Origin: Methylococcaceae bacterium
GTDB lineage: Bacteria; Pseudomonadota; Gammaproteobacteria; Methylococcales; Methylomonadaceae
Length of the DNA: 64,000 bases
Direction: 5' to 3'
Assembly: GCA_016715325.1 (NCBI GenBank)
Contig: JADKAL010000003.1
Location: 310,001-374,000 of the forward strand
Part shown: positions 29,059 to 40,397 of the stretch, piece after piece
Layout of the letters: each line of letters starts with the position of its first letter
Position numbering within the stretch: the stretch's first letter is position 1
Position numbers and translations under genes: made by a program
Notes under the pieces: model-generated
Seen by the model: only the letters and a program-made list of their open reading frames with translations
Database searches by the model: none
What the model was told of the DNA's origin: nothing

Positions 29059-31080
29059 ATGAAGTACAGAAATAAAGTCAGGTTAACTCTAATAATTGCA
29101 TTGCTCGCTGTCCAGACAATAGCGGAGGCAAGCGACCAATTTTCAACTTCGGCGACACAAAGCGAAGCCAATGCCCCTTTGTTTGAAGATATACCTTCTG
29201 TGTACAGCGCTTCGAAATATGAGCAAAAAGTTACTAAAGCTCCCGCATCGGTCAGTATTGTGACGGCTGATGAAATAAAAAAATACGGTTACCGCACTTT
29301 TGGTCAAATTCTCTCTAGCCTGCGTGGATTTTATAACACCAGCGATCGTGCTTACGGTTACGCAGGCGCCCGAGGGTTTGGTTTGCCGTCCGATTACAAT
29401 AGTCGGTTACTATTACTAATCGACGGTCATCGATTTAATGACAGCATGTTTGACGCCTTTGATACTTCGGAAGGATTTCCTGTCGATGTCGATGCTATTG
29501 AGCGGATAGAGGTGGTGCGGGGTCCCAGTTCATCGCTTTACGGAACTAGCGCTGTTTTTGGGGTCATCAATATCATTACGAAGCGCGGGCGAGATCAACA
29601 CGGTGCAAATATTAAATATTCTTTTGGCACGAACGATACCAATAAAGTCAGTGCTAGTTACGGCAACCGCTTTCAAAATGGTTTGGAAACATTTTTGACA
29701 GGAACGTTTTACGATAGCCAAGGCTACGACAAACTTTATTTTCAAGAATTCGATCAGCGAATTCCGTGGCATGATGACCGTGCAAACAATAACGGCTTGA
29801 GCATCGATAGCGATGGCGAACGTAATAGGAAGCTTATGTTGAAGGCGGCATTCGGCGATTTTTCTTTTCAAGGATTACATGTAGACAGAAATAAAGATAT
29901 TCCGACAGCCTCTTTCGGCTTACCGTTTAATAGCAAATCCCAGACTTTTAACGATCAAGCTACATTTTTTGAACTTAAGTATGATCATACTTTTGAAAAT
30001 CAACTCAATGTTCAGTCGCGTCTTTCTTACAACAATTATCGATTCAAGGGCACAAGTTCGGTTTTTACTTCATTCGTCAATAGCGAATGGTGGAGACTAG
30101 AGGTTGAAGCTAGCAAGCTATTATGGAATGATCACCACATAACTTTTGGTGGTCAATTTCAAGATAATTTCACTCAATATCAAGCAATCTTCGTCCCACA
30201 ACTTGGTGTAAATTTATCACCGCCGTCTGATGTCGATACTTATCAATGGGCAATGTTTATCCAGGACGATTATTCAATAACGGATAATTTCACTCTGAAT
30301 GCTGGGATACGCTACGATTATTACAGTATCTTCGGCGACACAGTCAATCCGCGAGCTGCACTGATTTATACACCCTGGGAGAGTACTACCTTTAAATTAC
30401 TCTATGGGGAGGCTTTTAGAGCGCCCAATCAAAATGAATTGAATAATAATCCCGGAACAGTACAAGCGAATCCAAATTTAAAACCCGAAAAATTGGATAC
30501 CCTGGAATTTATTGCTGAACATTATTTTAACCAACAATTGCGGGGTGAATTAAATGTCTTCCATACCAACATTGAGGATAATATTACGCTTACATCACTA
30601 GGGAATGGTTTCTCAACAAACCTTAACAACCGGGATGTAGAATCCATTGGTGTTGAAGCCCAAATTGAAAATACATGGGGTGACGGGTTTCAAGGTCGGC
30701 TAAGTTATTCATGGCAGGATACTGTGGATAAAAAAACTGGTGAGCCTTTAAGTAACTCCCCAGAACACATGATCAAACTAAATCTTATCGCTCCGCTTTG
30801 GCATGACAAAGTTTTTTTGGGGTTTGAAACACAATTTATGAGTTCCAGAAAGCTTCTCCGTAAAGATGCTAATAATGGCAAAGGCGGTCGAGTAAGTGAT
30901 TATGTAATAAGCAACTTAACTATTTATACCCAAAATTGGGTGAAGGGCTTAGAGATTTCGGCAGGCCTTTATAACATCTTTGATGAACGCTATTTTGATC
31001 CCGCCTCTGTTGACCATACTCAAAATGCGATACAGCAAGACGGATTACAGTTTAGAGTTAAAGGGAGTCTGGATTTTTAA
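29059..31080 (+). CDS. TonB-dependent outer-membrane receptor 2
   Basis: An intact 673-residue paralogue of the gene at 24341. Signal peptide MKYRNKVRLTLIIALLAVQTIAEA; then EDIPSVYSASKYEQKVTKAP, a plug domain with TADEIKKYGYRTFGQILSSL, LLLLIDGHRFND and VRGPSSSLYGTSAVFGVIN, and a beta-barrel with TonB-receptor landmarks (AFRAPNQNE, NPNLKPEKLDTLE) ending in a terminal Phe. It proves that receptor 1 is frame-broken by one base. The barrel loops differ between the two copies, so the ligands may differ. A binding-protein gene follows. Confidence 0.93.
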   Translation: MKYRNKVRLTLIIALLAVQTIAEASDQFSTSATQSEANAPLFEDIPSVYSASKYEQKVTKAPASVSIVTADEIKKYGYRTFGQILSSLRGFYNTSDRAYGYAGARGFGLPSDYNSRLLLLIDGHRFNDSMFDAFDTSEGFPVDVDAIERIEVVRGPSSSLYGTSAVFGVINIITKRGRDQHGANIKYSFGTNDTNKVSASYGNRFQNGLETFLTGTFYDSQGYDKLYFQEFDQRIPWHDDRANNNGLSIDSDGERNRKLMLKAAFGDFSFQGLHVDRNKDIPTASFGLPFNSKSQTFNDQATFFELKYDHTFENQLNVQSRLSYNNYRFKGTSSVFTSFVNSEWWRLEVEASKLLWNDHHITFGGQFQDNFTQYQAIFVPQLGVNLSPPSDVDTYQWAMFIQDDYSITDNFTLNAGIRYDYYSIFGDTVNPRAALIYTPWESTTFKLLYGEAFRAPNQNELNNNPGTVQANPNLKPEKLDTLEFIAEHYFNQQLRGELNVFHTNIEDNITLTSLGNGFSTNLNNRDVESIGVEAQIENTWGDGFQGRLSYSWQDTVDKKTGEPLSNSPEHMIKLNLIAPLWHDKVFLGFETQFMSSRKLLRKDANNGKGGRVSDYVISNLTIYTQNWVKGLEISAGLYNIFDERYFDPASVDHTQNAIQQDGLQFRVKGSLDF

Positions 31081-31129
31081 AAGAATCTCATCTTAAACTC
31101 TTGTCAAAACAATAAACTGAAAAAACTTT

Positions 31130-32176
31130 GTGAAACTCGATCGTAAATCGATAATTCGTTGCGCAGTAAGTATTCGTACTAATTGTAGAACTATGGGGCA
31201 AGAATTAATCTATGCCCTAGGTTTGGAAACAATGTTTATGGATAAAAGATATATTTCACGTATGCACATAATCGCGGGTTTGATTGGAATATGCGCGTGG
31301 TTATGGTCTCCGCTATCGATTGCGGAAAAAACGTCTCAGATACTTATCATTTCTAACGCTAGTGATGAGCCTTACCGCGAAACGGTTACCGGTTTCAAAG
31401 GTCAGATCGCAGCTTTGGCAAAGCCTATTATTACCGAGCTTACCTTGGCACAGATTCAAAACGCTGCCGGTAATGAGATAGAAAGGCTCAAGCCCGATGT
31501 GATTTTTACATTGGGGAGTGAGTCGCTCAAGTGGGCAAGCGAGAAGACGGCGCAGATACCGATAGTCGCGACGATGGTGCTGAAAGAAGAGGCTTTTAAA
31601 GGTGCGGTCAATATTACCGGCGTTAGCCTCAGTTACACCTTACAAACCCAAATTCAGTGGCTGAAAAAATTTTTTCCGCAGCAGAGTGCTGTAGCCGTTC
31701 TCTATAATCCGGCTGAAAATGCGGGAACCGTAAAAGCGGCAAAAGACATCAGCCAGCAAGCAGGATTAAAGCTGGTTGCCATTCCTGTTGAAACGCCCAA
31801 GGAGTTGCCCTATGCGTTAGAACAGCTAGCGACCAATATCGAGCTGCTATTTGCAATCCCCGACGAAACGGTTATGTCGGTTAATACCGCTAAGGAAGTC
31901 TTGTTAGCCTCGTTCAGGAATAAAGTACCGTTGATCGGACTTTCGGATAACTGGGTCAAGTCGGGGGCGTTTTATGCTCTATCATGGGACTATTCGGATT
32001 TAGGGAAACAAAGCGCAATGATGGTCCAAAAAATTCTTAATGGCGCACCGGTAACAGCAGTTCCTCCCGAATACCCCAGGAAAGTAACTTATACTGTCAA
32101 TGCTAAGATTGCCGAGCATATGAATATGGATATTTCGGACGATCTCATCAAAAATGCAAAAAAAGTGTTTTATTAA
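31130..32176 (+). CDS. Periplasmic binding protein, PF04392 type, cassette 2
   Basis: Homologous to the gene at 26533 over its whole mature length. The frame opens at a GTG at 31130, but the hydrophobic signal peptide (MHIIAGLIGICAWLWSPLSIA) begins near residue 44, so the likelier start is an ATG at 31232, 31238 or 31259. The DNA between receptor and binding protein is also similar in both cassettes (TAAGTATTCGT-CTAAT...TAGAACT), which supports duplication as a unit. A giant sensor kinase begins 280 bases downstream. No ABC permease or ATPase is present. Confidence 0.85.
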   Translation: MKLDRKSIIRCAVSIRTNCRTMGQELIYALGLETMFMDKRYISRMHIIAGLIGICAWLWSPLSIAEKTSQILIISNASDEPYRETVTGFKGQIAALAKPIITELTLAQIQNAAGNEIERLKPDVIFTLGSESLKWASEKTAQIPIVATMVLKEEAFKGAVNITGVSLSYTLQTQIQWLKKFFPQQSAVAVLYNPAENAGTVKAAKDISQQAGLKLVAIPVETPKELPYALEQLATNIELLFAIPDETVMSVNTAKEVLLASFRNKVPLIGLSDNWVKSGAFYALSWDYSDLGKQSAMMVQKILNGAPVTAVPPEYPRKVTYTVNAKIAEHMNMDISDDLIKNAKKVFY

Positions 32177-32456
32177 CGTTGTCGCGGTTAAATGGTTTTA
32201 TAAATAGCTAAATAGGGTTTTTAAAGAAAATCGAAGTGTTTTCTATATAAGTCAAATCTTTATTACTGTTTCCTGGTTTGCTGCCGCTTAAAAAAAACGG
32301 ATTCTTCAAGTTCGTTTTCACAATTCACCTAAACACCCTCAAAAACTCACCTATACTATTAACAATAACGGCTTATTTTATGGGGTAAGCGTTTGTTTAA
32401 AAATTAAGCTTTGAGTTAAAGCTTAGTAGTACTTAAATTAACATGATCAACGGCTG

Positions 32457-35400
32457 ATGAGATCAATTGCTTCAAAATTCAATATCCTGACAATTTTTCT
32501 AATTATGCTGACGGTATTGCTCACCGGCGGCTACATTATTTGGCAGCATCAAACAAGTTCGTTCAAAAAATTTACCGAACATGGCGAAGAAATCGCCGTG
32601 ATGCTTTCTAAAAATATCGTCTATGGCGTTTATACGGAAAATCAGGAAGCGATAGCCCAGTCATTGCAAAGTTTGGAAGAAAATAAAGATATTGCCTATA
32701 TCCTTGTTTACGACCAGCAAGGAGCGGTATTAACTCAAAAGAATCATGATAATCTCGCTAAATTGCCGCTTTTTAGCGACCGAAACACCGCCATTCAGCA
32801 TACGGAAACTAACGAGTACAGCGCGCCGAACGGTAAAAATATATCAACATCATTACGCCCGTCTTTATTAGAGCGGGTTTACCCGGCACTGGCCTGGATA
32901 GCGATTTTACCACGCCGACCCCGCACTCCAATAATCCGGAAATTATCGGTTATGTTCAGTTAGGTATCGGTCAGAATAGCATTTATAAAAGTTCAAGACA
33001 GTTTTTACTCCAAACGTTGATGATTGCGCCGGTGACTATTATCCTGGGCATCATATTAACATTCTGGCAAACACGTCGAATTACCCAGCCGATAAAAAAA
33101 TTGGTTAAGGCAACCCATGAAATCGCTAAAGGCGACTTTGGCAGAGCGCTGACCGTCTCTTCAAAAACCGATGAAATTGCCGAACTTGCACAATCTTTTA
33201 ATAAGATGTCGGAAGAATTGGCGATCTATCAAAAGCAGGTTTCCGACTATACAGATAATTTGGAAGTGGAAGTCGCTCAGCGCACCCACGATTTACAGAA
33301 AAAAACCGACGAAGCGATCGATCTTGCGCATAAAGCGGAAGCGGCAAGTAAAGCTAAGAGCGAATTTTTAGCGACAATGAGTCATGAAATTCGTACGCCG
33401 ATGAACGGTGTATTGGGAATGACCGAGTTACTGCTCAATTCCGAATTAAATAACCGTCAGCAACAATTAGCGGAAACCGCATTTCGATCGGCGAAATCGT
33501 TACTCGGCATTATTAACAATATCTTGGATTTTTCTAAGATCGAATCCGGTAAGTTCCAATTAATTCCCAAAAAGTTCGATTTACGGCAACTGTTGTCGGA
33601 AATTTCAGAAATGTTGTCTACGCAGATCGATAGACTCAATTTAGAACTGATTTTAAACATACCTGCCGATCTAAACTGTATCGTAGAAACCGACGAAGAA
33701 AAATTGAGACAAGTTCTTGTCAATTTACTAGGGAATGCGCTTAAGTTTACCGAACAGGGACAAGTAGAATTGAAAGCCAGTTGGGCGGCGGACTTTGAAA
33801 AGTCAACTCCCCCTCATAGAAAGTGTGTTTTGTTTGAAGTTATCGATACCGGCCCTGGCATTCCGGCCGAGCAGCAACTAAAAATATTCGATAGCTTCAC
33901 TCAAATCGATAGTTCAACAACGCGTTCGTTCGGGGGAACCGGGTTAGGATTGGCCATTTCAAAACAGCTAGTGAGTCTGCTTGGTGGAGATTTGGAGGTC
34001 AAGAGTCAGTCCGGGCATGGCTCTAACTTCTACTTTAGCCTGAATCTTGATTTTGTCGATATTGCTCAAGACATTAAGGATGTGGGAGTTCTTAATGGTC
34101 GCTCCATTCTTGTTGTCGATGATAATGCAACTATTCGAGGGGTTTTGTCCGATCAATTAAACCATTGGGGCATGCAATGTCAATGTGTTGAGAATGGCGA
34201 AACTGCGATTAAAGTTTTGATCGAAGCCGCCCGTCTGCATAGGCCTTATGCTTGTGTGCTTTTAGATCAGCAAATGCCGGGGATGGACGGGTTAGCGACC
34301 GCGCTGGCCATACGTGATGAACCGCGCATTCCGGCAGTTTCGATCATCTTGTCAAGATTTGCCAATACCGCACTCGATTCTAAACAGTATTGGCAATACG
34401 GAATCAATCATTTTGTCAATAAACCGGTCATACAGAAAAAATTACTCGCTGTGTTGTTAACGGTATACGATCCCGTTTCCATGCTGAAACCGCGGATTTT
34501 GGAGACGGTAAGCAATGAAGATACAGAGAAGCTACAGGGACGAATTTTGTTGGCGGAAGACAATGTCATAAATCAAGAAGTGGCTAAGGGAATTCTTAAG
34601 GTCATCGGCTGTGAAGTAGAAATAGCAAAGAACGGTTTGGACGCATTAGCCTATTCGGCTACCAAAAAATTCGATCTTATTCTCATGGACTGTCATATGC
34701 CGGGGATGGATGGTTTTGAATCGGCTGCAAAAATAAGAGAGCGAGAAAAGGAGTTTTCTCTTCAGCATGTACCTATCATTGCGTTGACCGCCGATGTGCA
34801 AAAGGGTGTTATTGAGCAGTGTACCGATGCCGGTATGGATGATTACCTCAGCAAGCCTTACACACGTAACCAGCTTTTTCAAACCTTACAAAAATGGTTA
34901 TCACCTTATTCTGCAACCACTGAAAAGTCGGTGCCGAACGCTAAGGAACAGGAAGCTACGGAATTGCTCGATCAGCAGGCGCTTGATAATTTACGCGGAT
35001 TAACAACACCGGACGGTGAAAGTTTATTGGATAAGGCTATCGGTTTATTTTTAGAATCGGTTCACGAGGAAGTCGTCGCCTTAAAAACAGCATGTGATAA
35101 CAAAGATGCGAATAAGTTGATGACTATTTCGCACAATTTTAAATCGTCATGCGGTAATTTAGGTGCAAAAGCGCTGGCTACAAAAGCAGCTATCCTAGAA
35201 AGTATAGGTAGACAAGGCAGCACAGAAGGCGCCGATAGTATCCTAGCCGAGCTTTTAGATGAATTACCGGGCGTCATAACAGCCTTAAATAAAGAAAAAT
35301 CGGATTATATTTCGTCCAGCGTGAATATCGCCGAAGATGTAGCGACGGAAAAAACTGAAACCAAAAACAAAATTCTACTTATTGATGATGAGCCGGGATT

Positions 35401-37471
35401 TAGAATGATTACCGGGTCTGTTTTACGGAATGAAGGATTCATTGTCGATGAAGCAGATAGCGGTGGAGACGGACTTAAACAAGTCAAAAAACAAATACCT
35501 GACCTCATATTGCTCGATGCGGTCATGCCCGATCTGGACGGATTCGAGACGTGTCGTTTATTTCGGCAAGATCAAACATTAACCGATATTCCAATTATCA
35601 TGGTTACCGGCATGGATGATATTGACTCTATCAACAAAGCATTCCAGTCGGGAGCAACCGATTTTGTCGCCAAGCCGATCATCAATTACCCAATCTTAGT
35701 GCAACGGGTAAATTTCGGTTTACGAACCGGACAGGTGACGGCTGAATTAAGAAAGAGCAAACTTCAGTTAAGTGCAGCGCAAAGAATTGCTCGTTTAGGC
35801 TATTGGATGTGGGACACGCAACGCGATCAATTTACTATTTCGGATCAATTAGCGCAATTGTGCGGAATCGATCTAAACCGGTTCGAAGGGTCGCTTGGCT
35901 CATTTATAAAACTTATTCACCCGAAAGACCGAGAGTTCGTTAAAGATGTCATTAATGCTGCAGCGCACAGTAAAGCCATTCAGCATATTGAATACCGCAT
36001 TAATGTAACACCGTCGGATGTTATTGAAGTACAACAGGATATTGAAGCTGTCAATTCGCACAATCAGCTTTTCATCACAGGTATTGTTCAAGATGTTTCT
36101 CACAAAAAACAAACTGAAAAGCAAATTCATCGATTAGCGTATTTCGATCATCTTACCGGTTTAGCTAATCGTTCTTATTTTCAAGAACGCATGGAAGATA
36201 TTGTTAAGTCGGCGATGCAACGGAAAAGTCTGTTTGCGTTGATGTTTATCGATATGGACGGCTTTAAAAGCATAAACGATAGTTTCGGTCATCATTTAGG
36301 CGATCAGTTTTTGCAAGAAATCGCTTTGCGGCTTAAACAAGTTGCAAGGGAGATAGATTTTATCGCGCGACTTGGCGGCGATGAGTTTTGCATTATTTTA
36401 AATAATATCACCGACGAAGTGAGCGTAGCGGAAGTCGCAAAACGTTGTTTGCAAAAAATCAATCAGCCGTTTATTTTGGGGAATCATCAGATCAGTCCGA
36501 GTGCGAGTATTGGCGTCGCCTTATTCCCAAAAGACGGTTCGAGCGAACCTGAGTTATTGAAAGCGGCCGATACCGCCATGTATTTAGCGAAGCAAACCGG
36601 TAAACAGCGCTGTATTTTCTTTTCGCCGCATATGGCGAATCAAATCCAACAGCGGCAAGAAAAAGAAAGAATGTTGCGCGAGGCCTCGGCAAACGAGCAA
36701 TTCATCTTGTTTTACCAGCCGCAAATCAATTTGGACACAGGTAGAATTATTGGGGTTGAGGCGCTGGCCAGATGGTTACATCCTGAAAAAGGAATAATTT
36801 CACCGAATGAATTTATTGCGCTGGCAGAACAAATGGGTTTGGTATCTCAACTGGGCTATTGGACGATTAAAACGGCCTGCGAGCAAATCGCGCAATGGCA
36901 TAATGCGGGTCTGCCTTATATACAAGTCGGAGTGAACATATCGCCGGCCTATTTTCAAGATCCGAGCTTTGTTGAAACGGTAAAAGAGCTATTGGCAAAA
37001 ACTTTGGTTCCAGCTCAATATTTACAATTGGAAATCACCGAAAGCGGCTTGCAAACAGTAGGCCGCGTTGAAATATTCAATCAACTGAGGGAACTCGGCG
37101 TAAAAATCGCCATTGATGATTTCGGCAGCGGTTTTTCAAGCTTAGCGTCTTTAAAGCAGTTGCCGCTAGACGGGTTGAAGATCGATAAAATGTTTATTGA
37201 AGATTTACTGAGTAATCCGCATACGCCATTATTATTAGGGACGATCATAGGTTTGGCGAATGCCTTGAATTTTACCTTGGTTGCGGAAGGGGTGGAAACG
37301 CGAGATCAAGCGACCGTGATGTTTGGACTCGGTTGCCATGTGATGCAAGGTTATCTATTTAGCCGACCTGTATCCGGTAAAGAAATTCCCGGCTTGATGG
37401 CAGTCGATTTCTCGCTGGATAGCAAAAGCAACCGGCTTAAAGATTATTCCGCAAAAGATAGCCCAATCTAA
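32457..37471 (+). CDS. Giant hybrid sensor kinase with REC, HPt, PAS, GGDEF and EAL, one frame break
   Basis: A membrane sensor of about 1671 residues. Domains in approximate order: membrane helix (11-28); periplasmic sensor region resembling CHASE8; second helix (188-203); HAMP; HisKA with [10 protein letters not shown] (His near 309); HATPase ([20 protein letters not shown]); REC1 (VVDDN, near 550); REC2 (LAEDN, near 695); HPt with [12 protein letters not shown] (His near 892); REC3 (LIDDE, near 972); PAS (about 1105-1220); GGDEF with an intact GGDEF motif (near 1307); EAL with [13 protein letters not shown] and AEGVET intact (about 1410-1640). The break is in the AAAAA run at 32835-32839: one extra A gives [11 protein letters not shown] and restores the frame. 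It should combine phosphorelay with c-di-GMP synthesis and breakdown. The upstream receptor/binding-protein genes suggest the input. Confidence 0.92.
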
Positions 37472-37482
37472 GGATTGGGCTA
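37459..37482. terminator. Terminator-like hairpin at the end of the hybrid kinase gene
   Basis: TAGCCCAATC-TAAG-GATTGGGCTA is a perfect 10-bp stem with a 4-base loop that overlaps the kinase stop codon. On the plus strand a T-rich stretch follows about 15 bases later. It also lies past the end of the convergent BON gene, so it may work in both directions. Confidence 0.5.
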
Positions 37483-37503
37483 TCAATGTAGTTTGAGATT
37501 TTT

Positions 37504-37818
37504 TTATTTAACGATTAAGCTGTTATTGACTTGCTTAACGCCTTTAACGCGGCGAGCTAAATCGACCGCTCTTGTAGCCGCTTCGCTGGAGCTCACAAAA
37601 CCGCTTAATTGAACAACGCCTTTAAAGGTTTCGACACTAATATCCAATGATTTAAGTTTAGGATCGCCTACAATGGATAGCTTAACCTTATTGGTTAAGA
37701 TGGAATCGTCAAAATATTCGCCCGTACTTTCATGGGTTTTGCTACCTGCGCAACCAGCCACGGAAATAGCGAGTGAAAAGCTCAATAAAAAAAGGAATAC
37801 CAATTTCAAATTACGCAT
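37504..37818 (-). CDS. BON-domain lipoprotein
   Basis: A 104-residue protein with a lipoprotein signal (SLAISVAGC) and a single BON domain (DDSILTNKVKLSIVGDPKLKSLDISVETFKGVVQLSGFV...AVDLARRVKGVKQVNNSLIV). BON proteins of the OsmY/DolP type bind phospholipid and support envelope integrity. It converges on the giant kinase gene and appears monocistronic. Confidence 0.9.
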   Translation of the reverse strand: MRNLKLVFLFLLSFSLAISVAGCAGSKTHESTGEYFDDSILTNKVKLSIVGDPKLKSLDISVETFKGVVQLSGFVSSSEAATRAVDLARRVKGVKQVNNSLIVK

Positions 37819-38008
37819 AGGATTGATTAGGTTTTAACAGACAGAAAAGTATATTGGAAAACATGAATTATAACGACTTTAAATTCTGGCATCGATGTCT
37901 TAATTCAGGATTAAAAGACGAATTTTCGACACAGCGTTTATTGTCGATAATGCGCCATAATACAACAATCTTGGCGTTGTAACTACAACCGTATTACTAT
38001 AGAAAACA

Positions 38009-38133
38009 GGTCGTGGGTTAAACTTGTGTTGTTTGATGAATTTGTTGGCTTAATCTCTGTGGTGTGTATTTTGGAGCAACAAACTTAGTTTTGTCGTTCC
38101 GGCTATTTCAAATCACAGGTTTAACCTACTACC
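38009..38133. repeat. MITE-like repeat, copy 2
   Basis: A 125-base element from GGTCGTGGGTTAAACTTGTG to CACAGGTTTAACCTACTACC: 20-base terminal inverted repeats with 17 matches. The interior shares TTTGATGA, GTGTATTTTGG and a CCGGCTA/CCAGCCA block with copy 1 at 13890-14017. It occupies the gap 37819-38170, which otherwise shows nothing. Confidence 0.7.
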
Positions 38134-38170
38134 AAAAAACACACCGCTATCTAAAATCGAATAGCCTTTT

Positions 38171-38883
38171 TTATGGCTCTGACAACACCGCCGGTTTTTT
38201 TGTCAACGTGATTAATTGGTTTTTATCATCGATATCGAATTGAAAACGCCCTAATACGCTCATACCTAATAGTTTATTTTCACCTAATAAAGCGTCGGCT
38301 ACAAAGGCGACTTCGACGTTTTCTACAGTTTCACCGGCAATTTTTAGTTCCTTTAAAGTCCGATTTTTGCGTCGGCTTCACCATTTGCCGTTTGCATTTT
38401 CGCTTGGGTAAAACGACTGTCGGCTAAGCCGATCGATTCAATCATCGATTCCGGGAGTACGACTAAATCGGCGCCGGTATCCAGCACCATAACAGCATCT
38501 TGCCATAGCCTTCCGTCGCCTGAGACAGCAACCTCGACAGTAAAATGACTGCCTTGGCGTTTTGTCGGCAGTACAATTCGGCTTTCTTTTTTGGGTGGTT
38601 TTTTATTAAGAATTACGATACGTTCAATTATTCCCTTCTTGTTACGGATAGCAATATGGTTATAAGCAGCGAAAAGCTGTTTGATTTGCTGTTCCGAATT
38701 TCCGTAGGTTTTAGCTTTTACGTCGTTCTGAATTTTATCTATCCCTTCAATTTGAATGCCAGACTGTGTTTGCAGAGATTCGATTTGGCTTAATAGATCA
38801 ACGGATGTCTCTTCGTTTTGCGCAAAGGCGTTAAAGCAATTCAATGCCGCCATAAAAAAGCACAAGCGTAATATTTTTAACAT
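38171..38883 (-). CDS. Retropepsin-like aspartic protease (clan AA), one frame break
   Basis: A signal peptide (MLKILRLCFFMAALNCFNAFA) and an unclassified helical region are followed by a retropepsin-like domain with the active-site motif LDTGADLVVLP. The first frame stops at 38353; adding one T to the TTT near 38355-38360 restores GLLKELKIAG and continues through LLGMSVLGRFQFDIDDKNQLITL to a stop at 38171-38173, giving about 238 residues. The second psi-loop (LGMSVLG) completes the single-domain fold, which would act as a dimer. Periplasmic by signal peptide. Substrate unknown. Confidence 0.82.
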
Positions 38884-39041
38884 CGGTTCGCCGACTCAAT
38901 TGGGTATTTACAACCACTATAATGTAAAGTGGAATTGAACGATAAAAACTTTCGGGTCATTTGATTTGTTCTCGACGAGAATACCCAGTCATTTTTTAAC
39001 GTAACGCAGAAGTAAAAGTCTTAGCGTGAGCAAGAAATTGA

Positions 39042-40349
39042 TCATCGACCATATTTGCTATCCAATTCTCGAAGATGTTTCAATTTTTCGCCGATCTTAA
39101 GTTCAAGTCCTCTGTTTACGGGATGATAATAACAGCGCTCTTTCATTGCATCCGGGAAATAGTTTTCTCCCGCAGCGTAAGCTTCCGGTTCATCGTGGGC
39201 GTAACGGTATGCTTTGCCGTAATCCAACGATTTCATTAAAGCTGTTGGGGCATTCCGTAAATGAACCGGGACCGGTAAACTGCCGTTTTGTTTGGCATCC
39301 TGCATCGCTGCATTATAGGCTGCATAAACGGCATTACTTTTAGGCGCACAAGCTAAATACATCACCGCTTGCGCTAAGCTGAGTTCGCCTTCAGGACTGC
39401 CGAGACGTTCTTGCGCTTCCCAGGCATTGATGGCGATTTGTAAACCTCTAGGGTCGGCATTGCCGATGTCTTCCGATGCCATTCTGACGATTCTTCTAGC
39501 AAGATAAGCCAAGTCGCAACCGGCGTCGATCATCCGGCATAGCCAATACAAGGCCGCGTCCGGCGAACTGCCCCGAACCGATTTATGTAAGGCTGAGATT
39601 TGATTATAAAATTCTTCGCCTTGTTTATCGAAACGCCTAACGCCGCCGACCAGCACTTCATCTGCAATCGTCTGATCGATTTCGGAATAATGTTGCGACA
39701 TCGCTAATTCGGTTGAAATTTCCAAAAGATTTAATAATCGTCTGGCATCGCCGTCCGCCGCTTGGGCGAATTGATGTTTTATGGCATCGGTAATTTTAAT
39801 TTCCAGCATTCCGAGCCCTTTGACCGTGTCGTTCAACGCTTGATCTAACACATTCAGCAAATCTTCGATCGTTAACGCATTCAAAACATAAACACGGGCA
39901 CGCGATAATAAGGCGTTATTGAGGGCAAAAGAGGGATTCTCAGTCGTCGCACCAACGAAGTAAAATGTGCCGTCTTCAACATGCGGCAAAAAGGCGTCCT
40001 GCTGGGATTTGTTGAAGCGATGGACTTCATCGACGAATAAAACGGTCGGACGGTTTTTTTCCAGACGAATTTGTTTAGCGTGAACGACCGCCTCTCTAAT
40101 TTCTTTTACCCCCGAAAGCACAGCGGAAATGGGAATAAATTCCGCGTCCGAATGACGGGCAATCAACCGTGCTAAGGTTGTCTTTCCGGAGCCTGGCGGT
40201 CCCCAAAATATCATGGAATGCAGATGTCCCGATTTAATCGCTTCGTACAGCGGTTTACCCGGTTTCAAGATGTGGGTTTGGCCGACGTAATCCTCTAACT
40301 TCATCGGCCGCATCCTATCGGCTAACGGCTTTATTAGCTCATCTTGCAT
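39042..40349 (-). CDS. rarA: Replication-associated recombination protein A
   Basis: RarA (MgsA) is a AAA+ ATPase acting at stalled forks, related to clamp-loader and RuvB subunits. At 435 residues it is full length, with [17 protein letters not shown] near the N-terminus, Walker [10 protein letters not shown] (about 51-59), Walker [10 protein letters not shown], sensor 1 GATTENPSF and the C-terminal MgsA tetramerisation part ([11 protein letters not shown]). It follows lolA by 48 bases, the common lolA-rarA order. Confidence 0.97.
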   Translation of the reverse strand: MQDELIKPLADRMRPMKLEDYVGQTHILKPGKPLYEAIKSGHLHSMIFWGPPGSGKTTLARLIARHSDAEFIPISAVLSGVKEIREAVVHAKQIRLEKNRPTVLFVDEVHRFNKSQQDAFLPHVEDGTFYFVGATTENPSFALNNALLSRARVYVLNALTIEDLLNVLDQALNDTVKGLGMLEIKITDAIKHQFAQAADGDARRLLNLLEISTELAMSQHYSEIDQTIADEVLVGGVRRFDKQGEEFYNQISALHKSVRGSSPDAALYWLCRMIDAGCDLAYLARRIVRMASEDIGNADPRGLQIAINAWEAQERLGSPEGELSLAQAVMYLACAPKSNAVYAAYNAAMQDAKQNGSLPVPVHLRNAPTALMKSLDYGKAYRYAHDEPEAYAAGENYFPDAMKERCYYHPVNRGLELKIGEKLKHLRELDSKYGR

Positions 40350-40397
40350 AGCGATTCAGGGTAATACTTCAGATGGATTTTAATTCTCGTAGACAAA

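Noticed and set aside
12482..32176. Reading the three PF04392 proteins as parts of ordinary ABC importers
   Set aside because: No permease or ATPase gene is adjacent to any of them, so only the binding-protein family assignment is kept.
32835..32963. The hybrid kinase as two separate proteins (sensor and kinase)
   Set aside because: After one added A the frame reads YINIITPVF...[11 protein letters not shown] straight into the second membrane helix, which is normal for one sensor protein.
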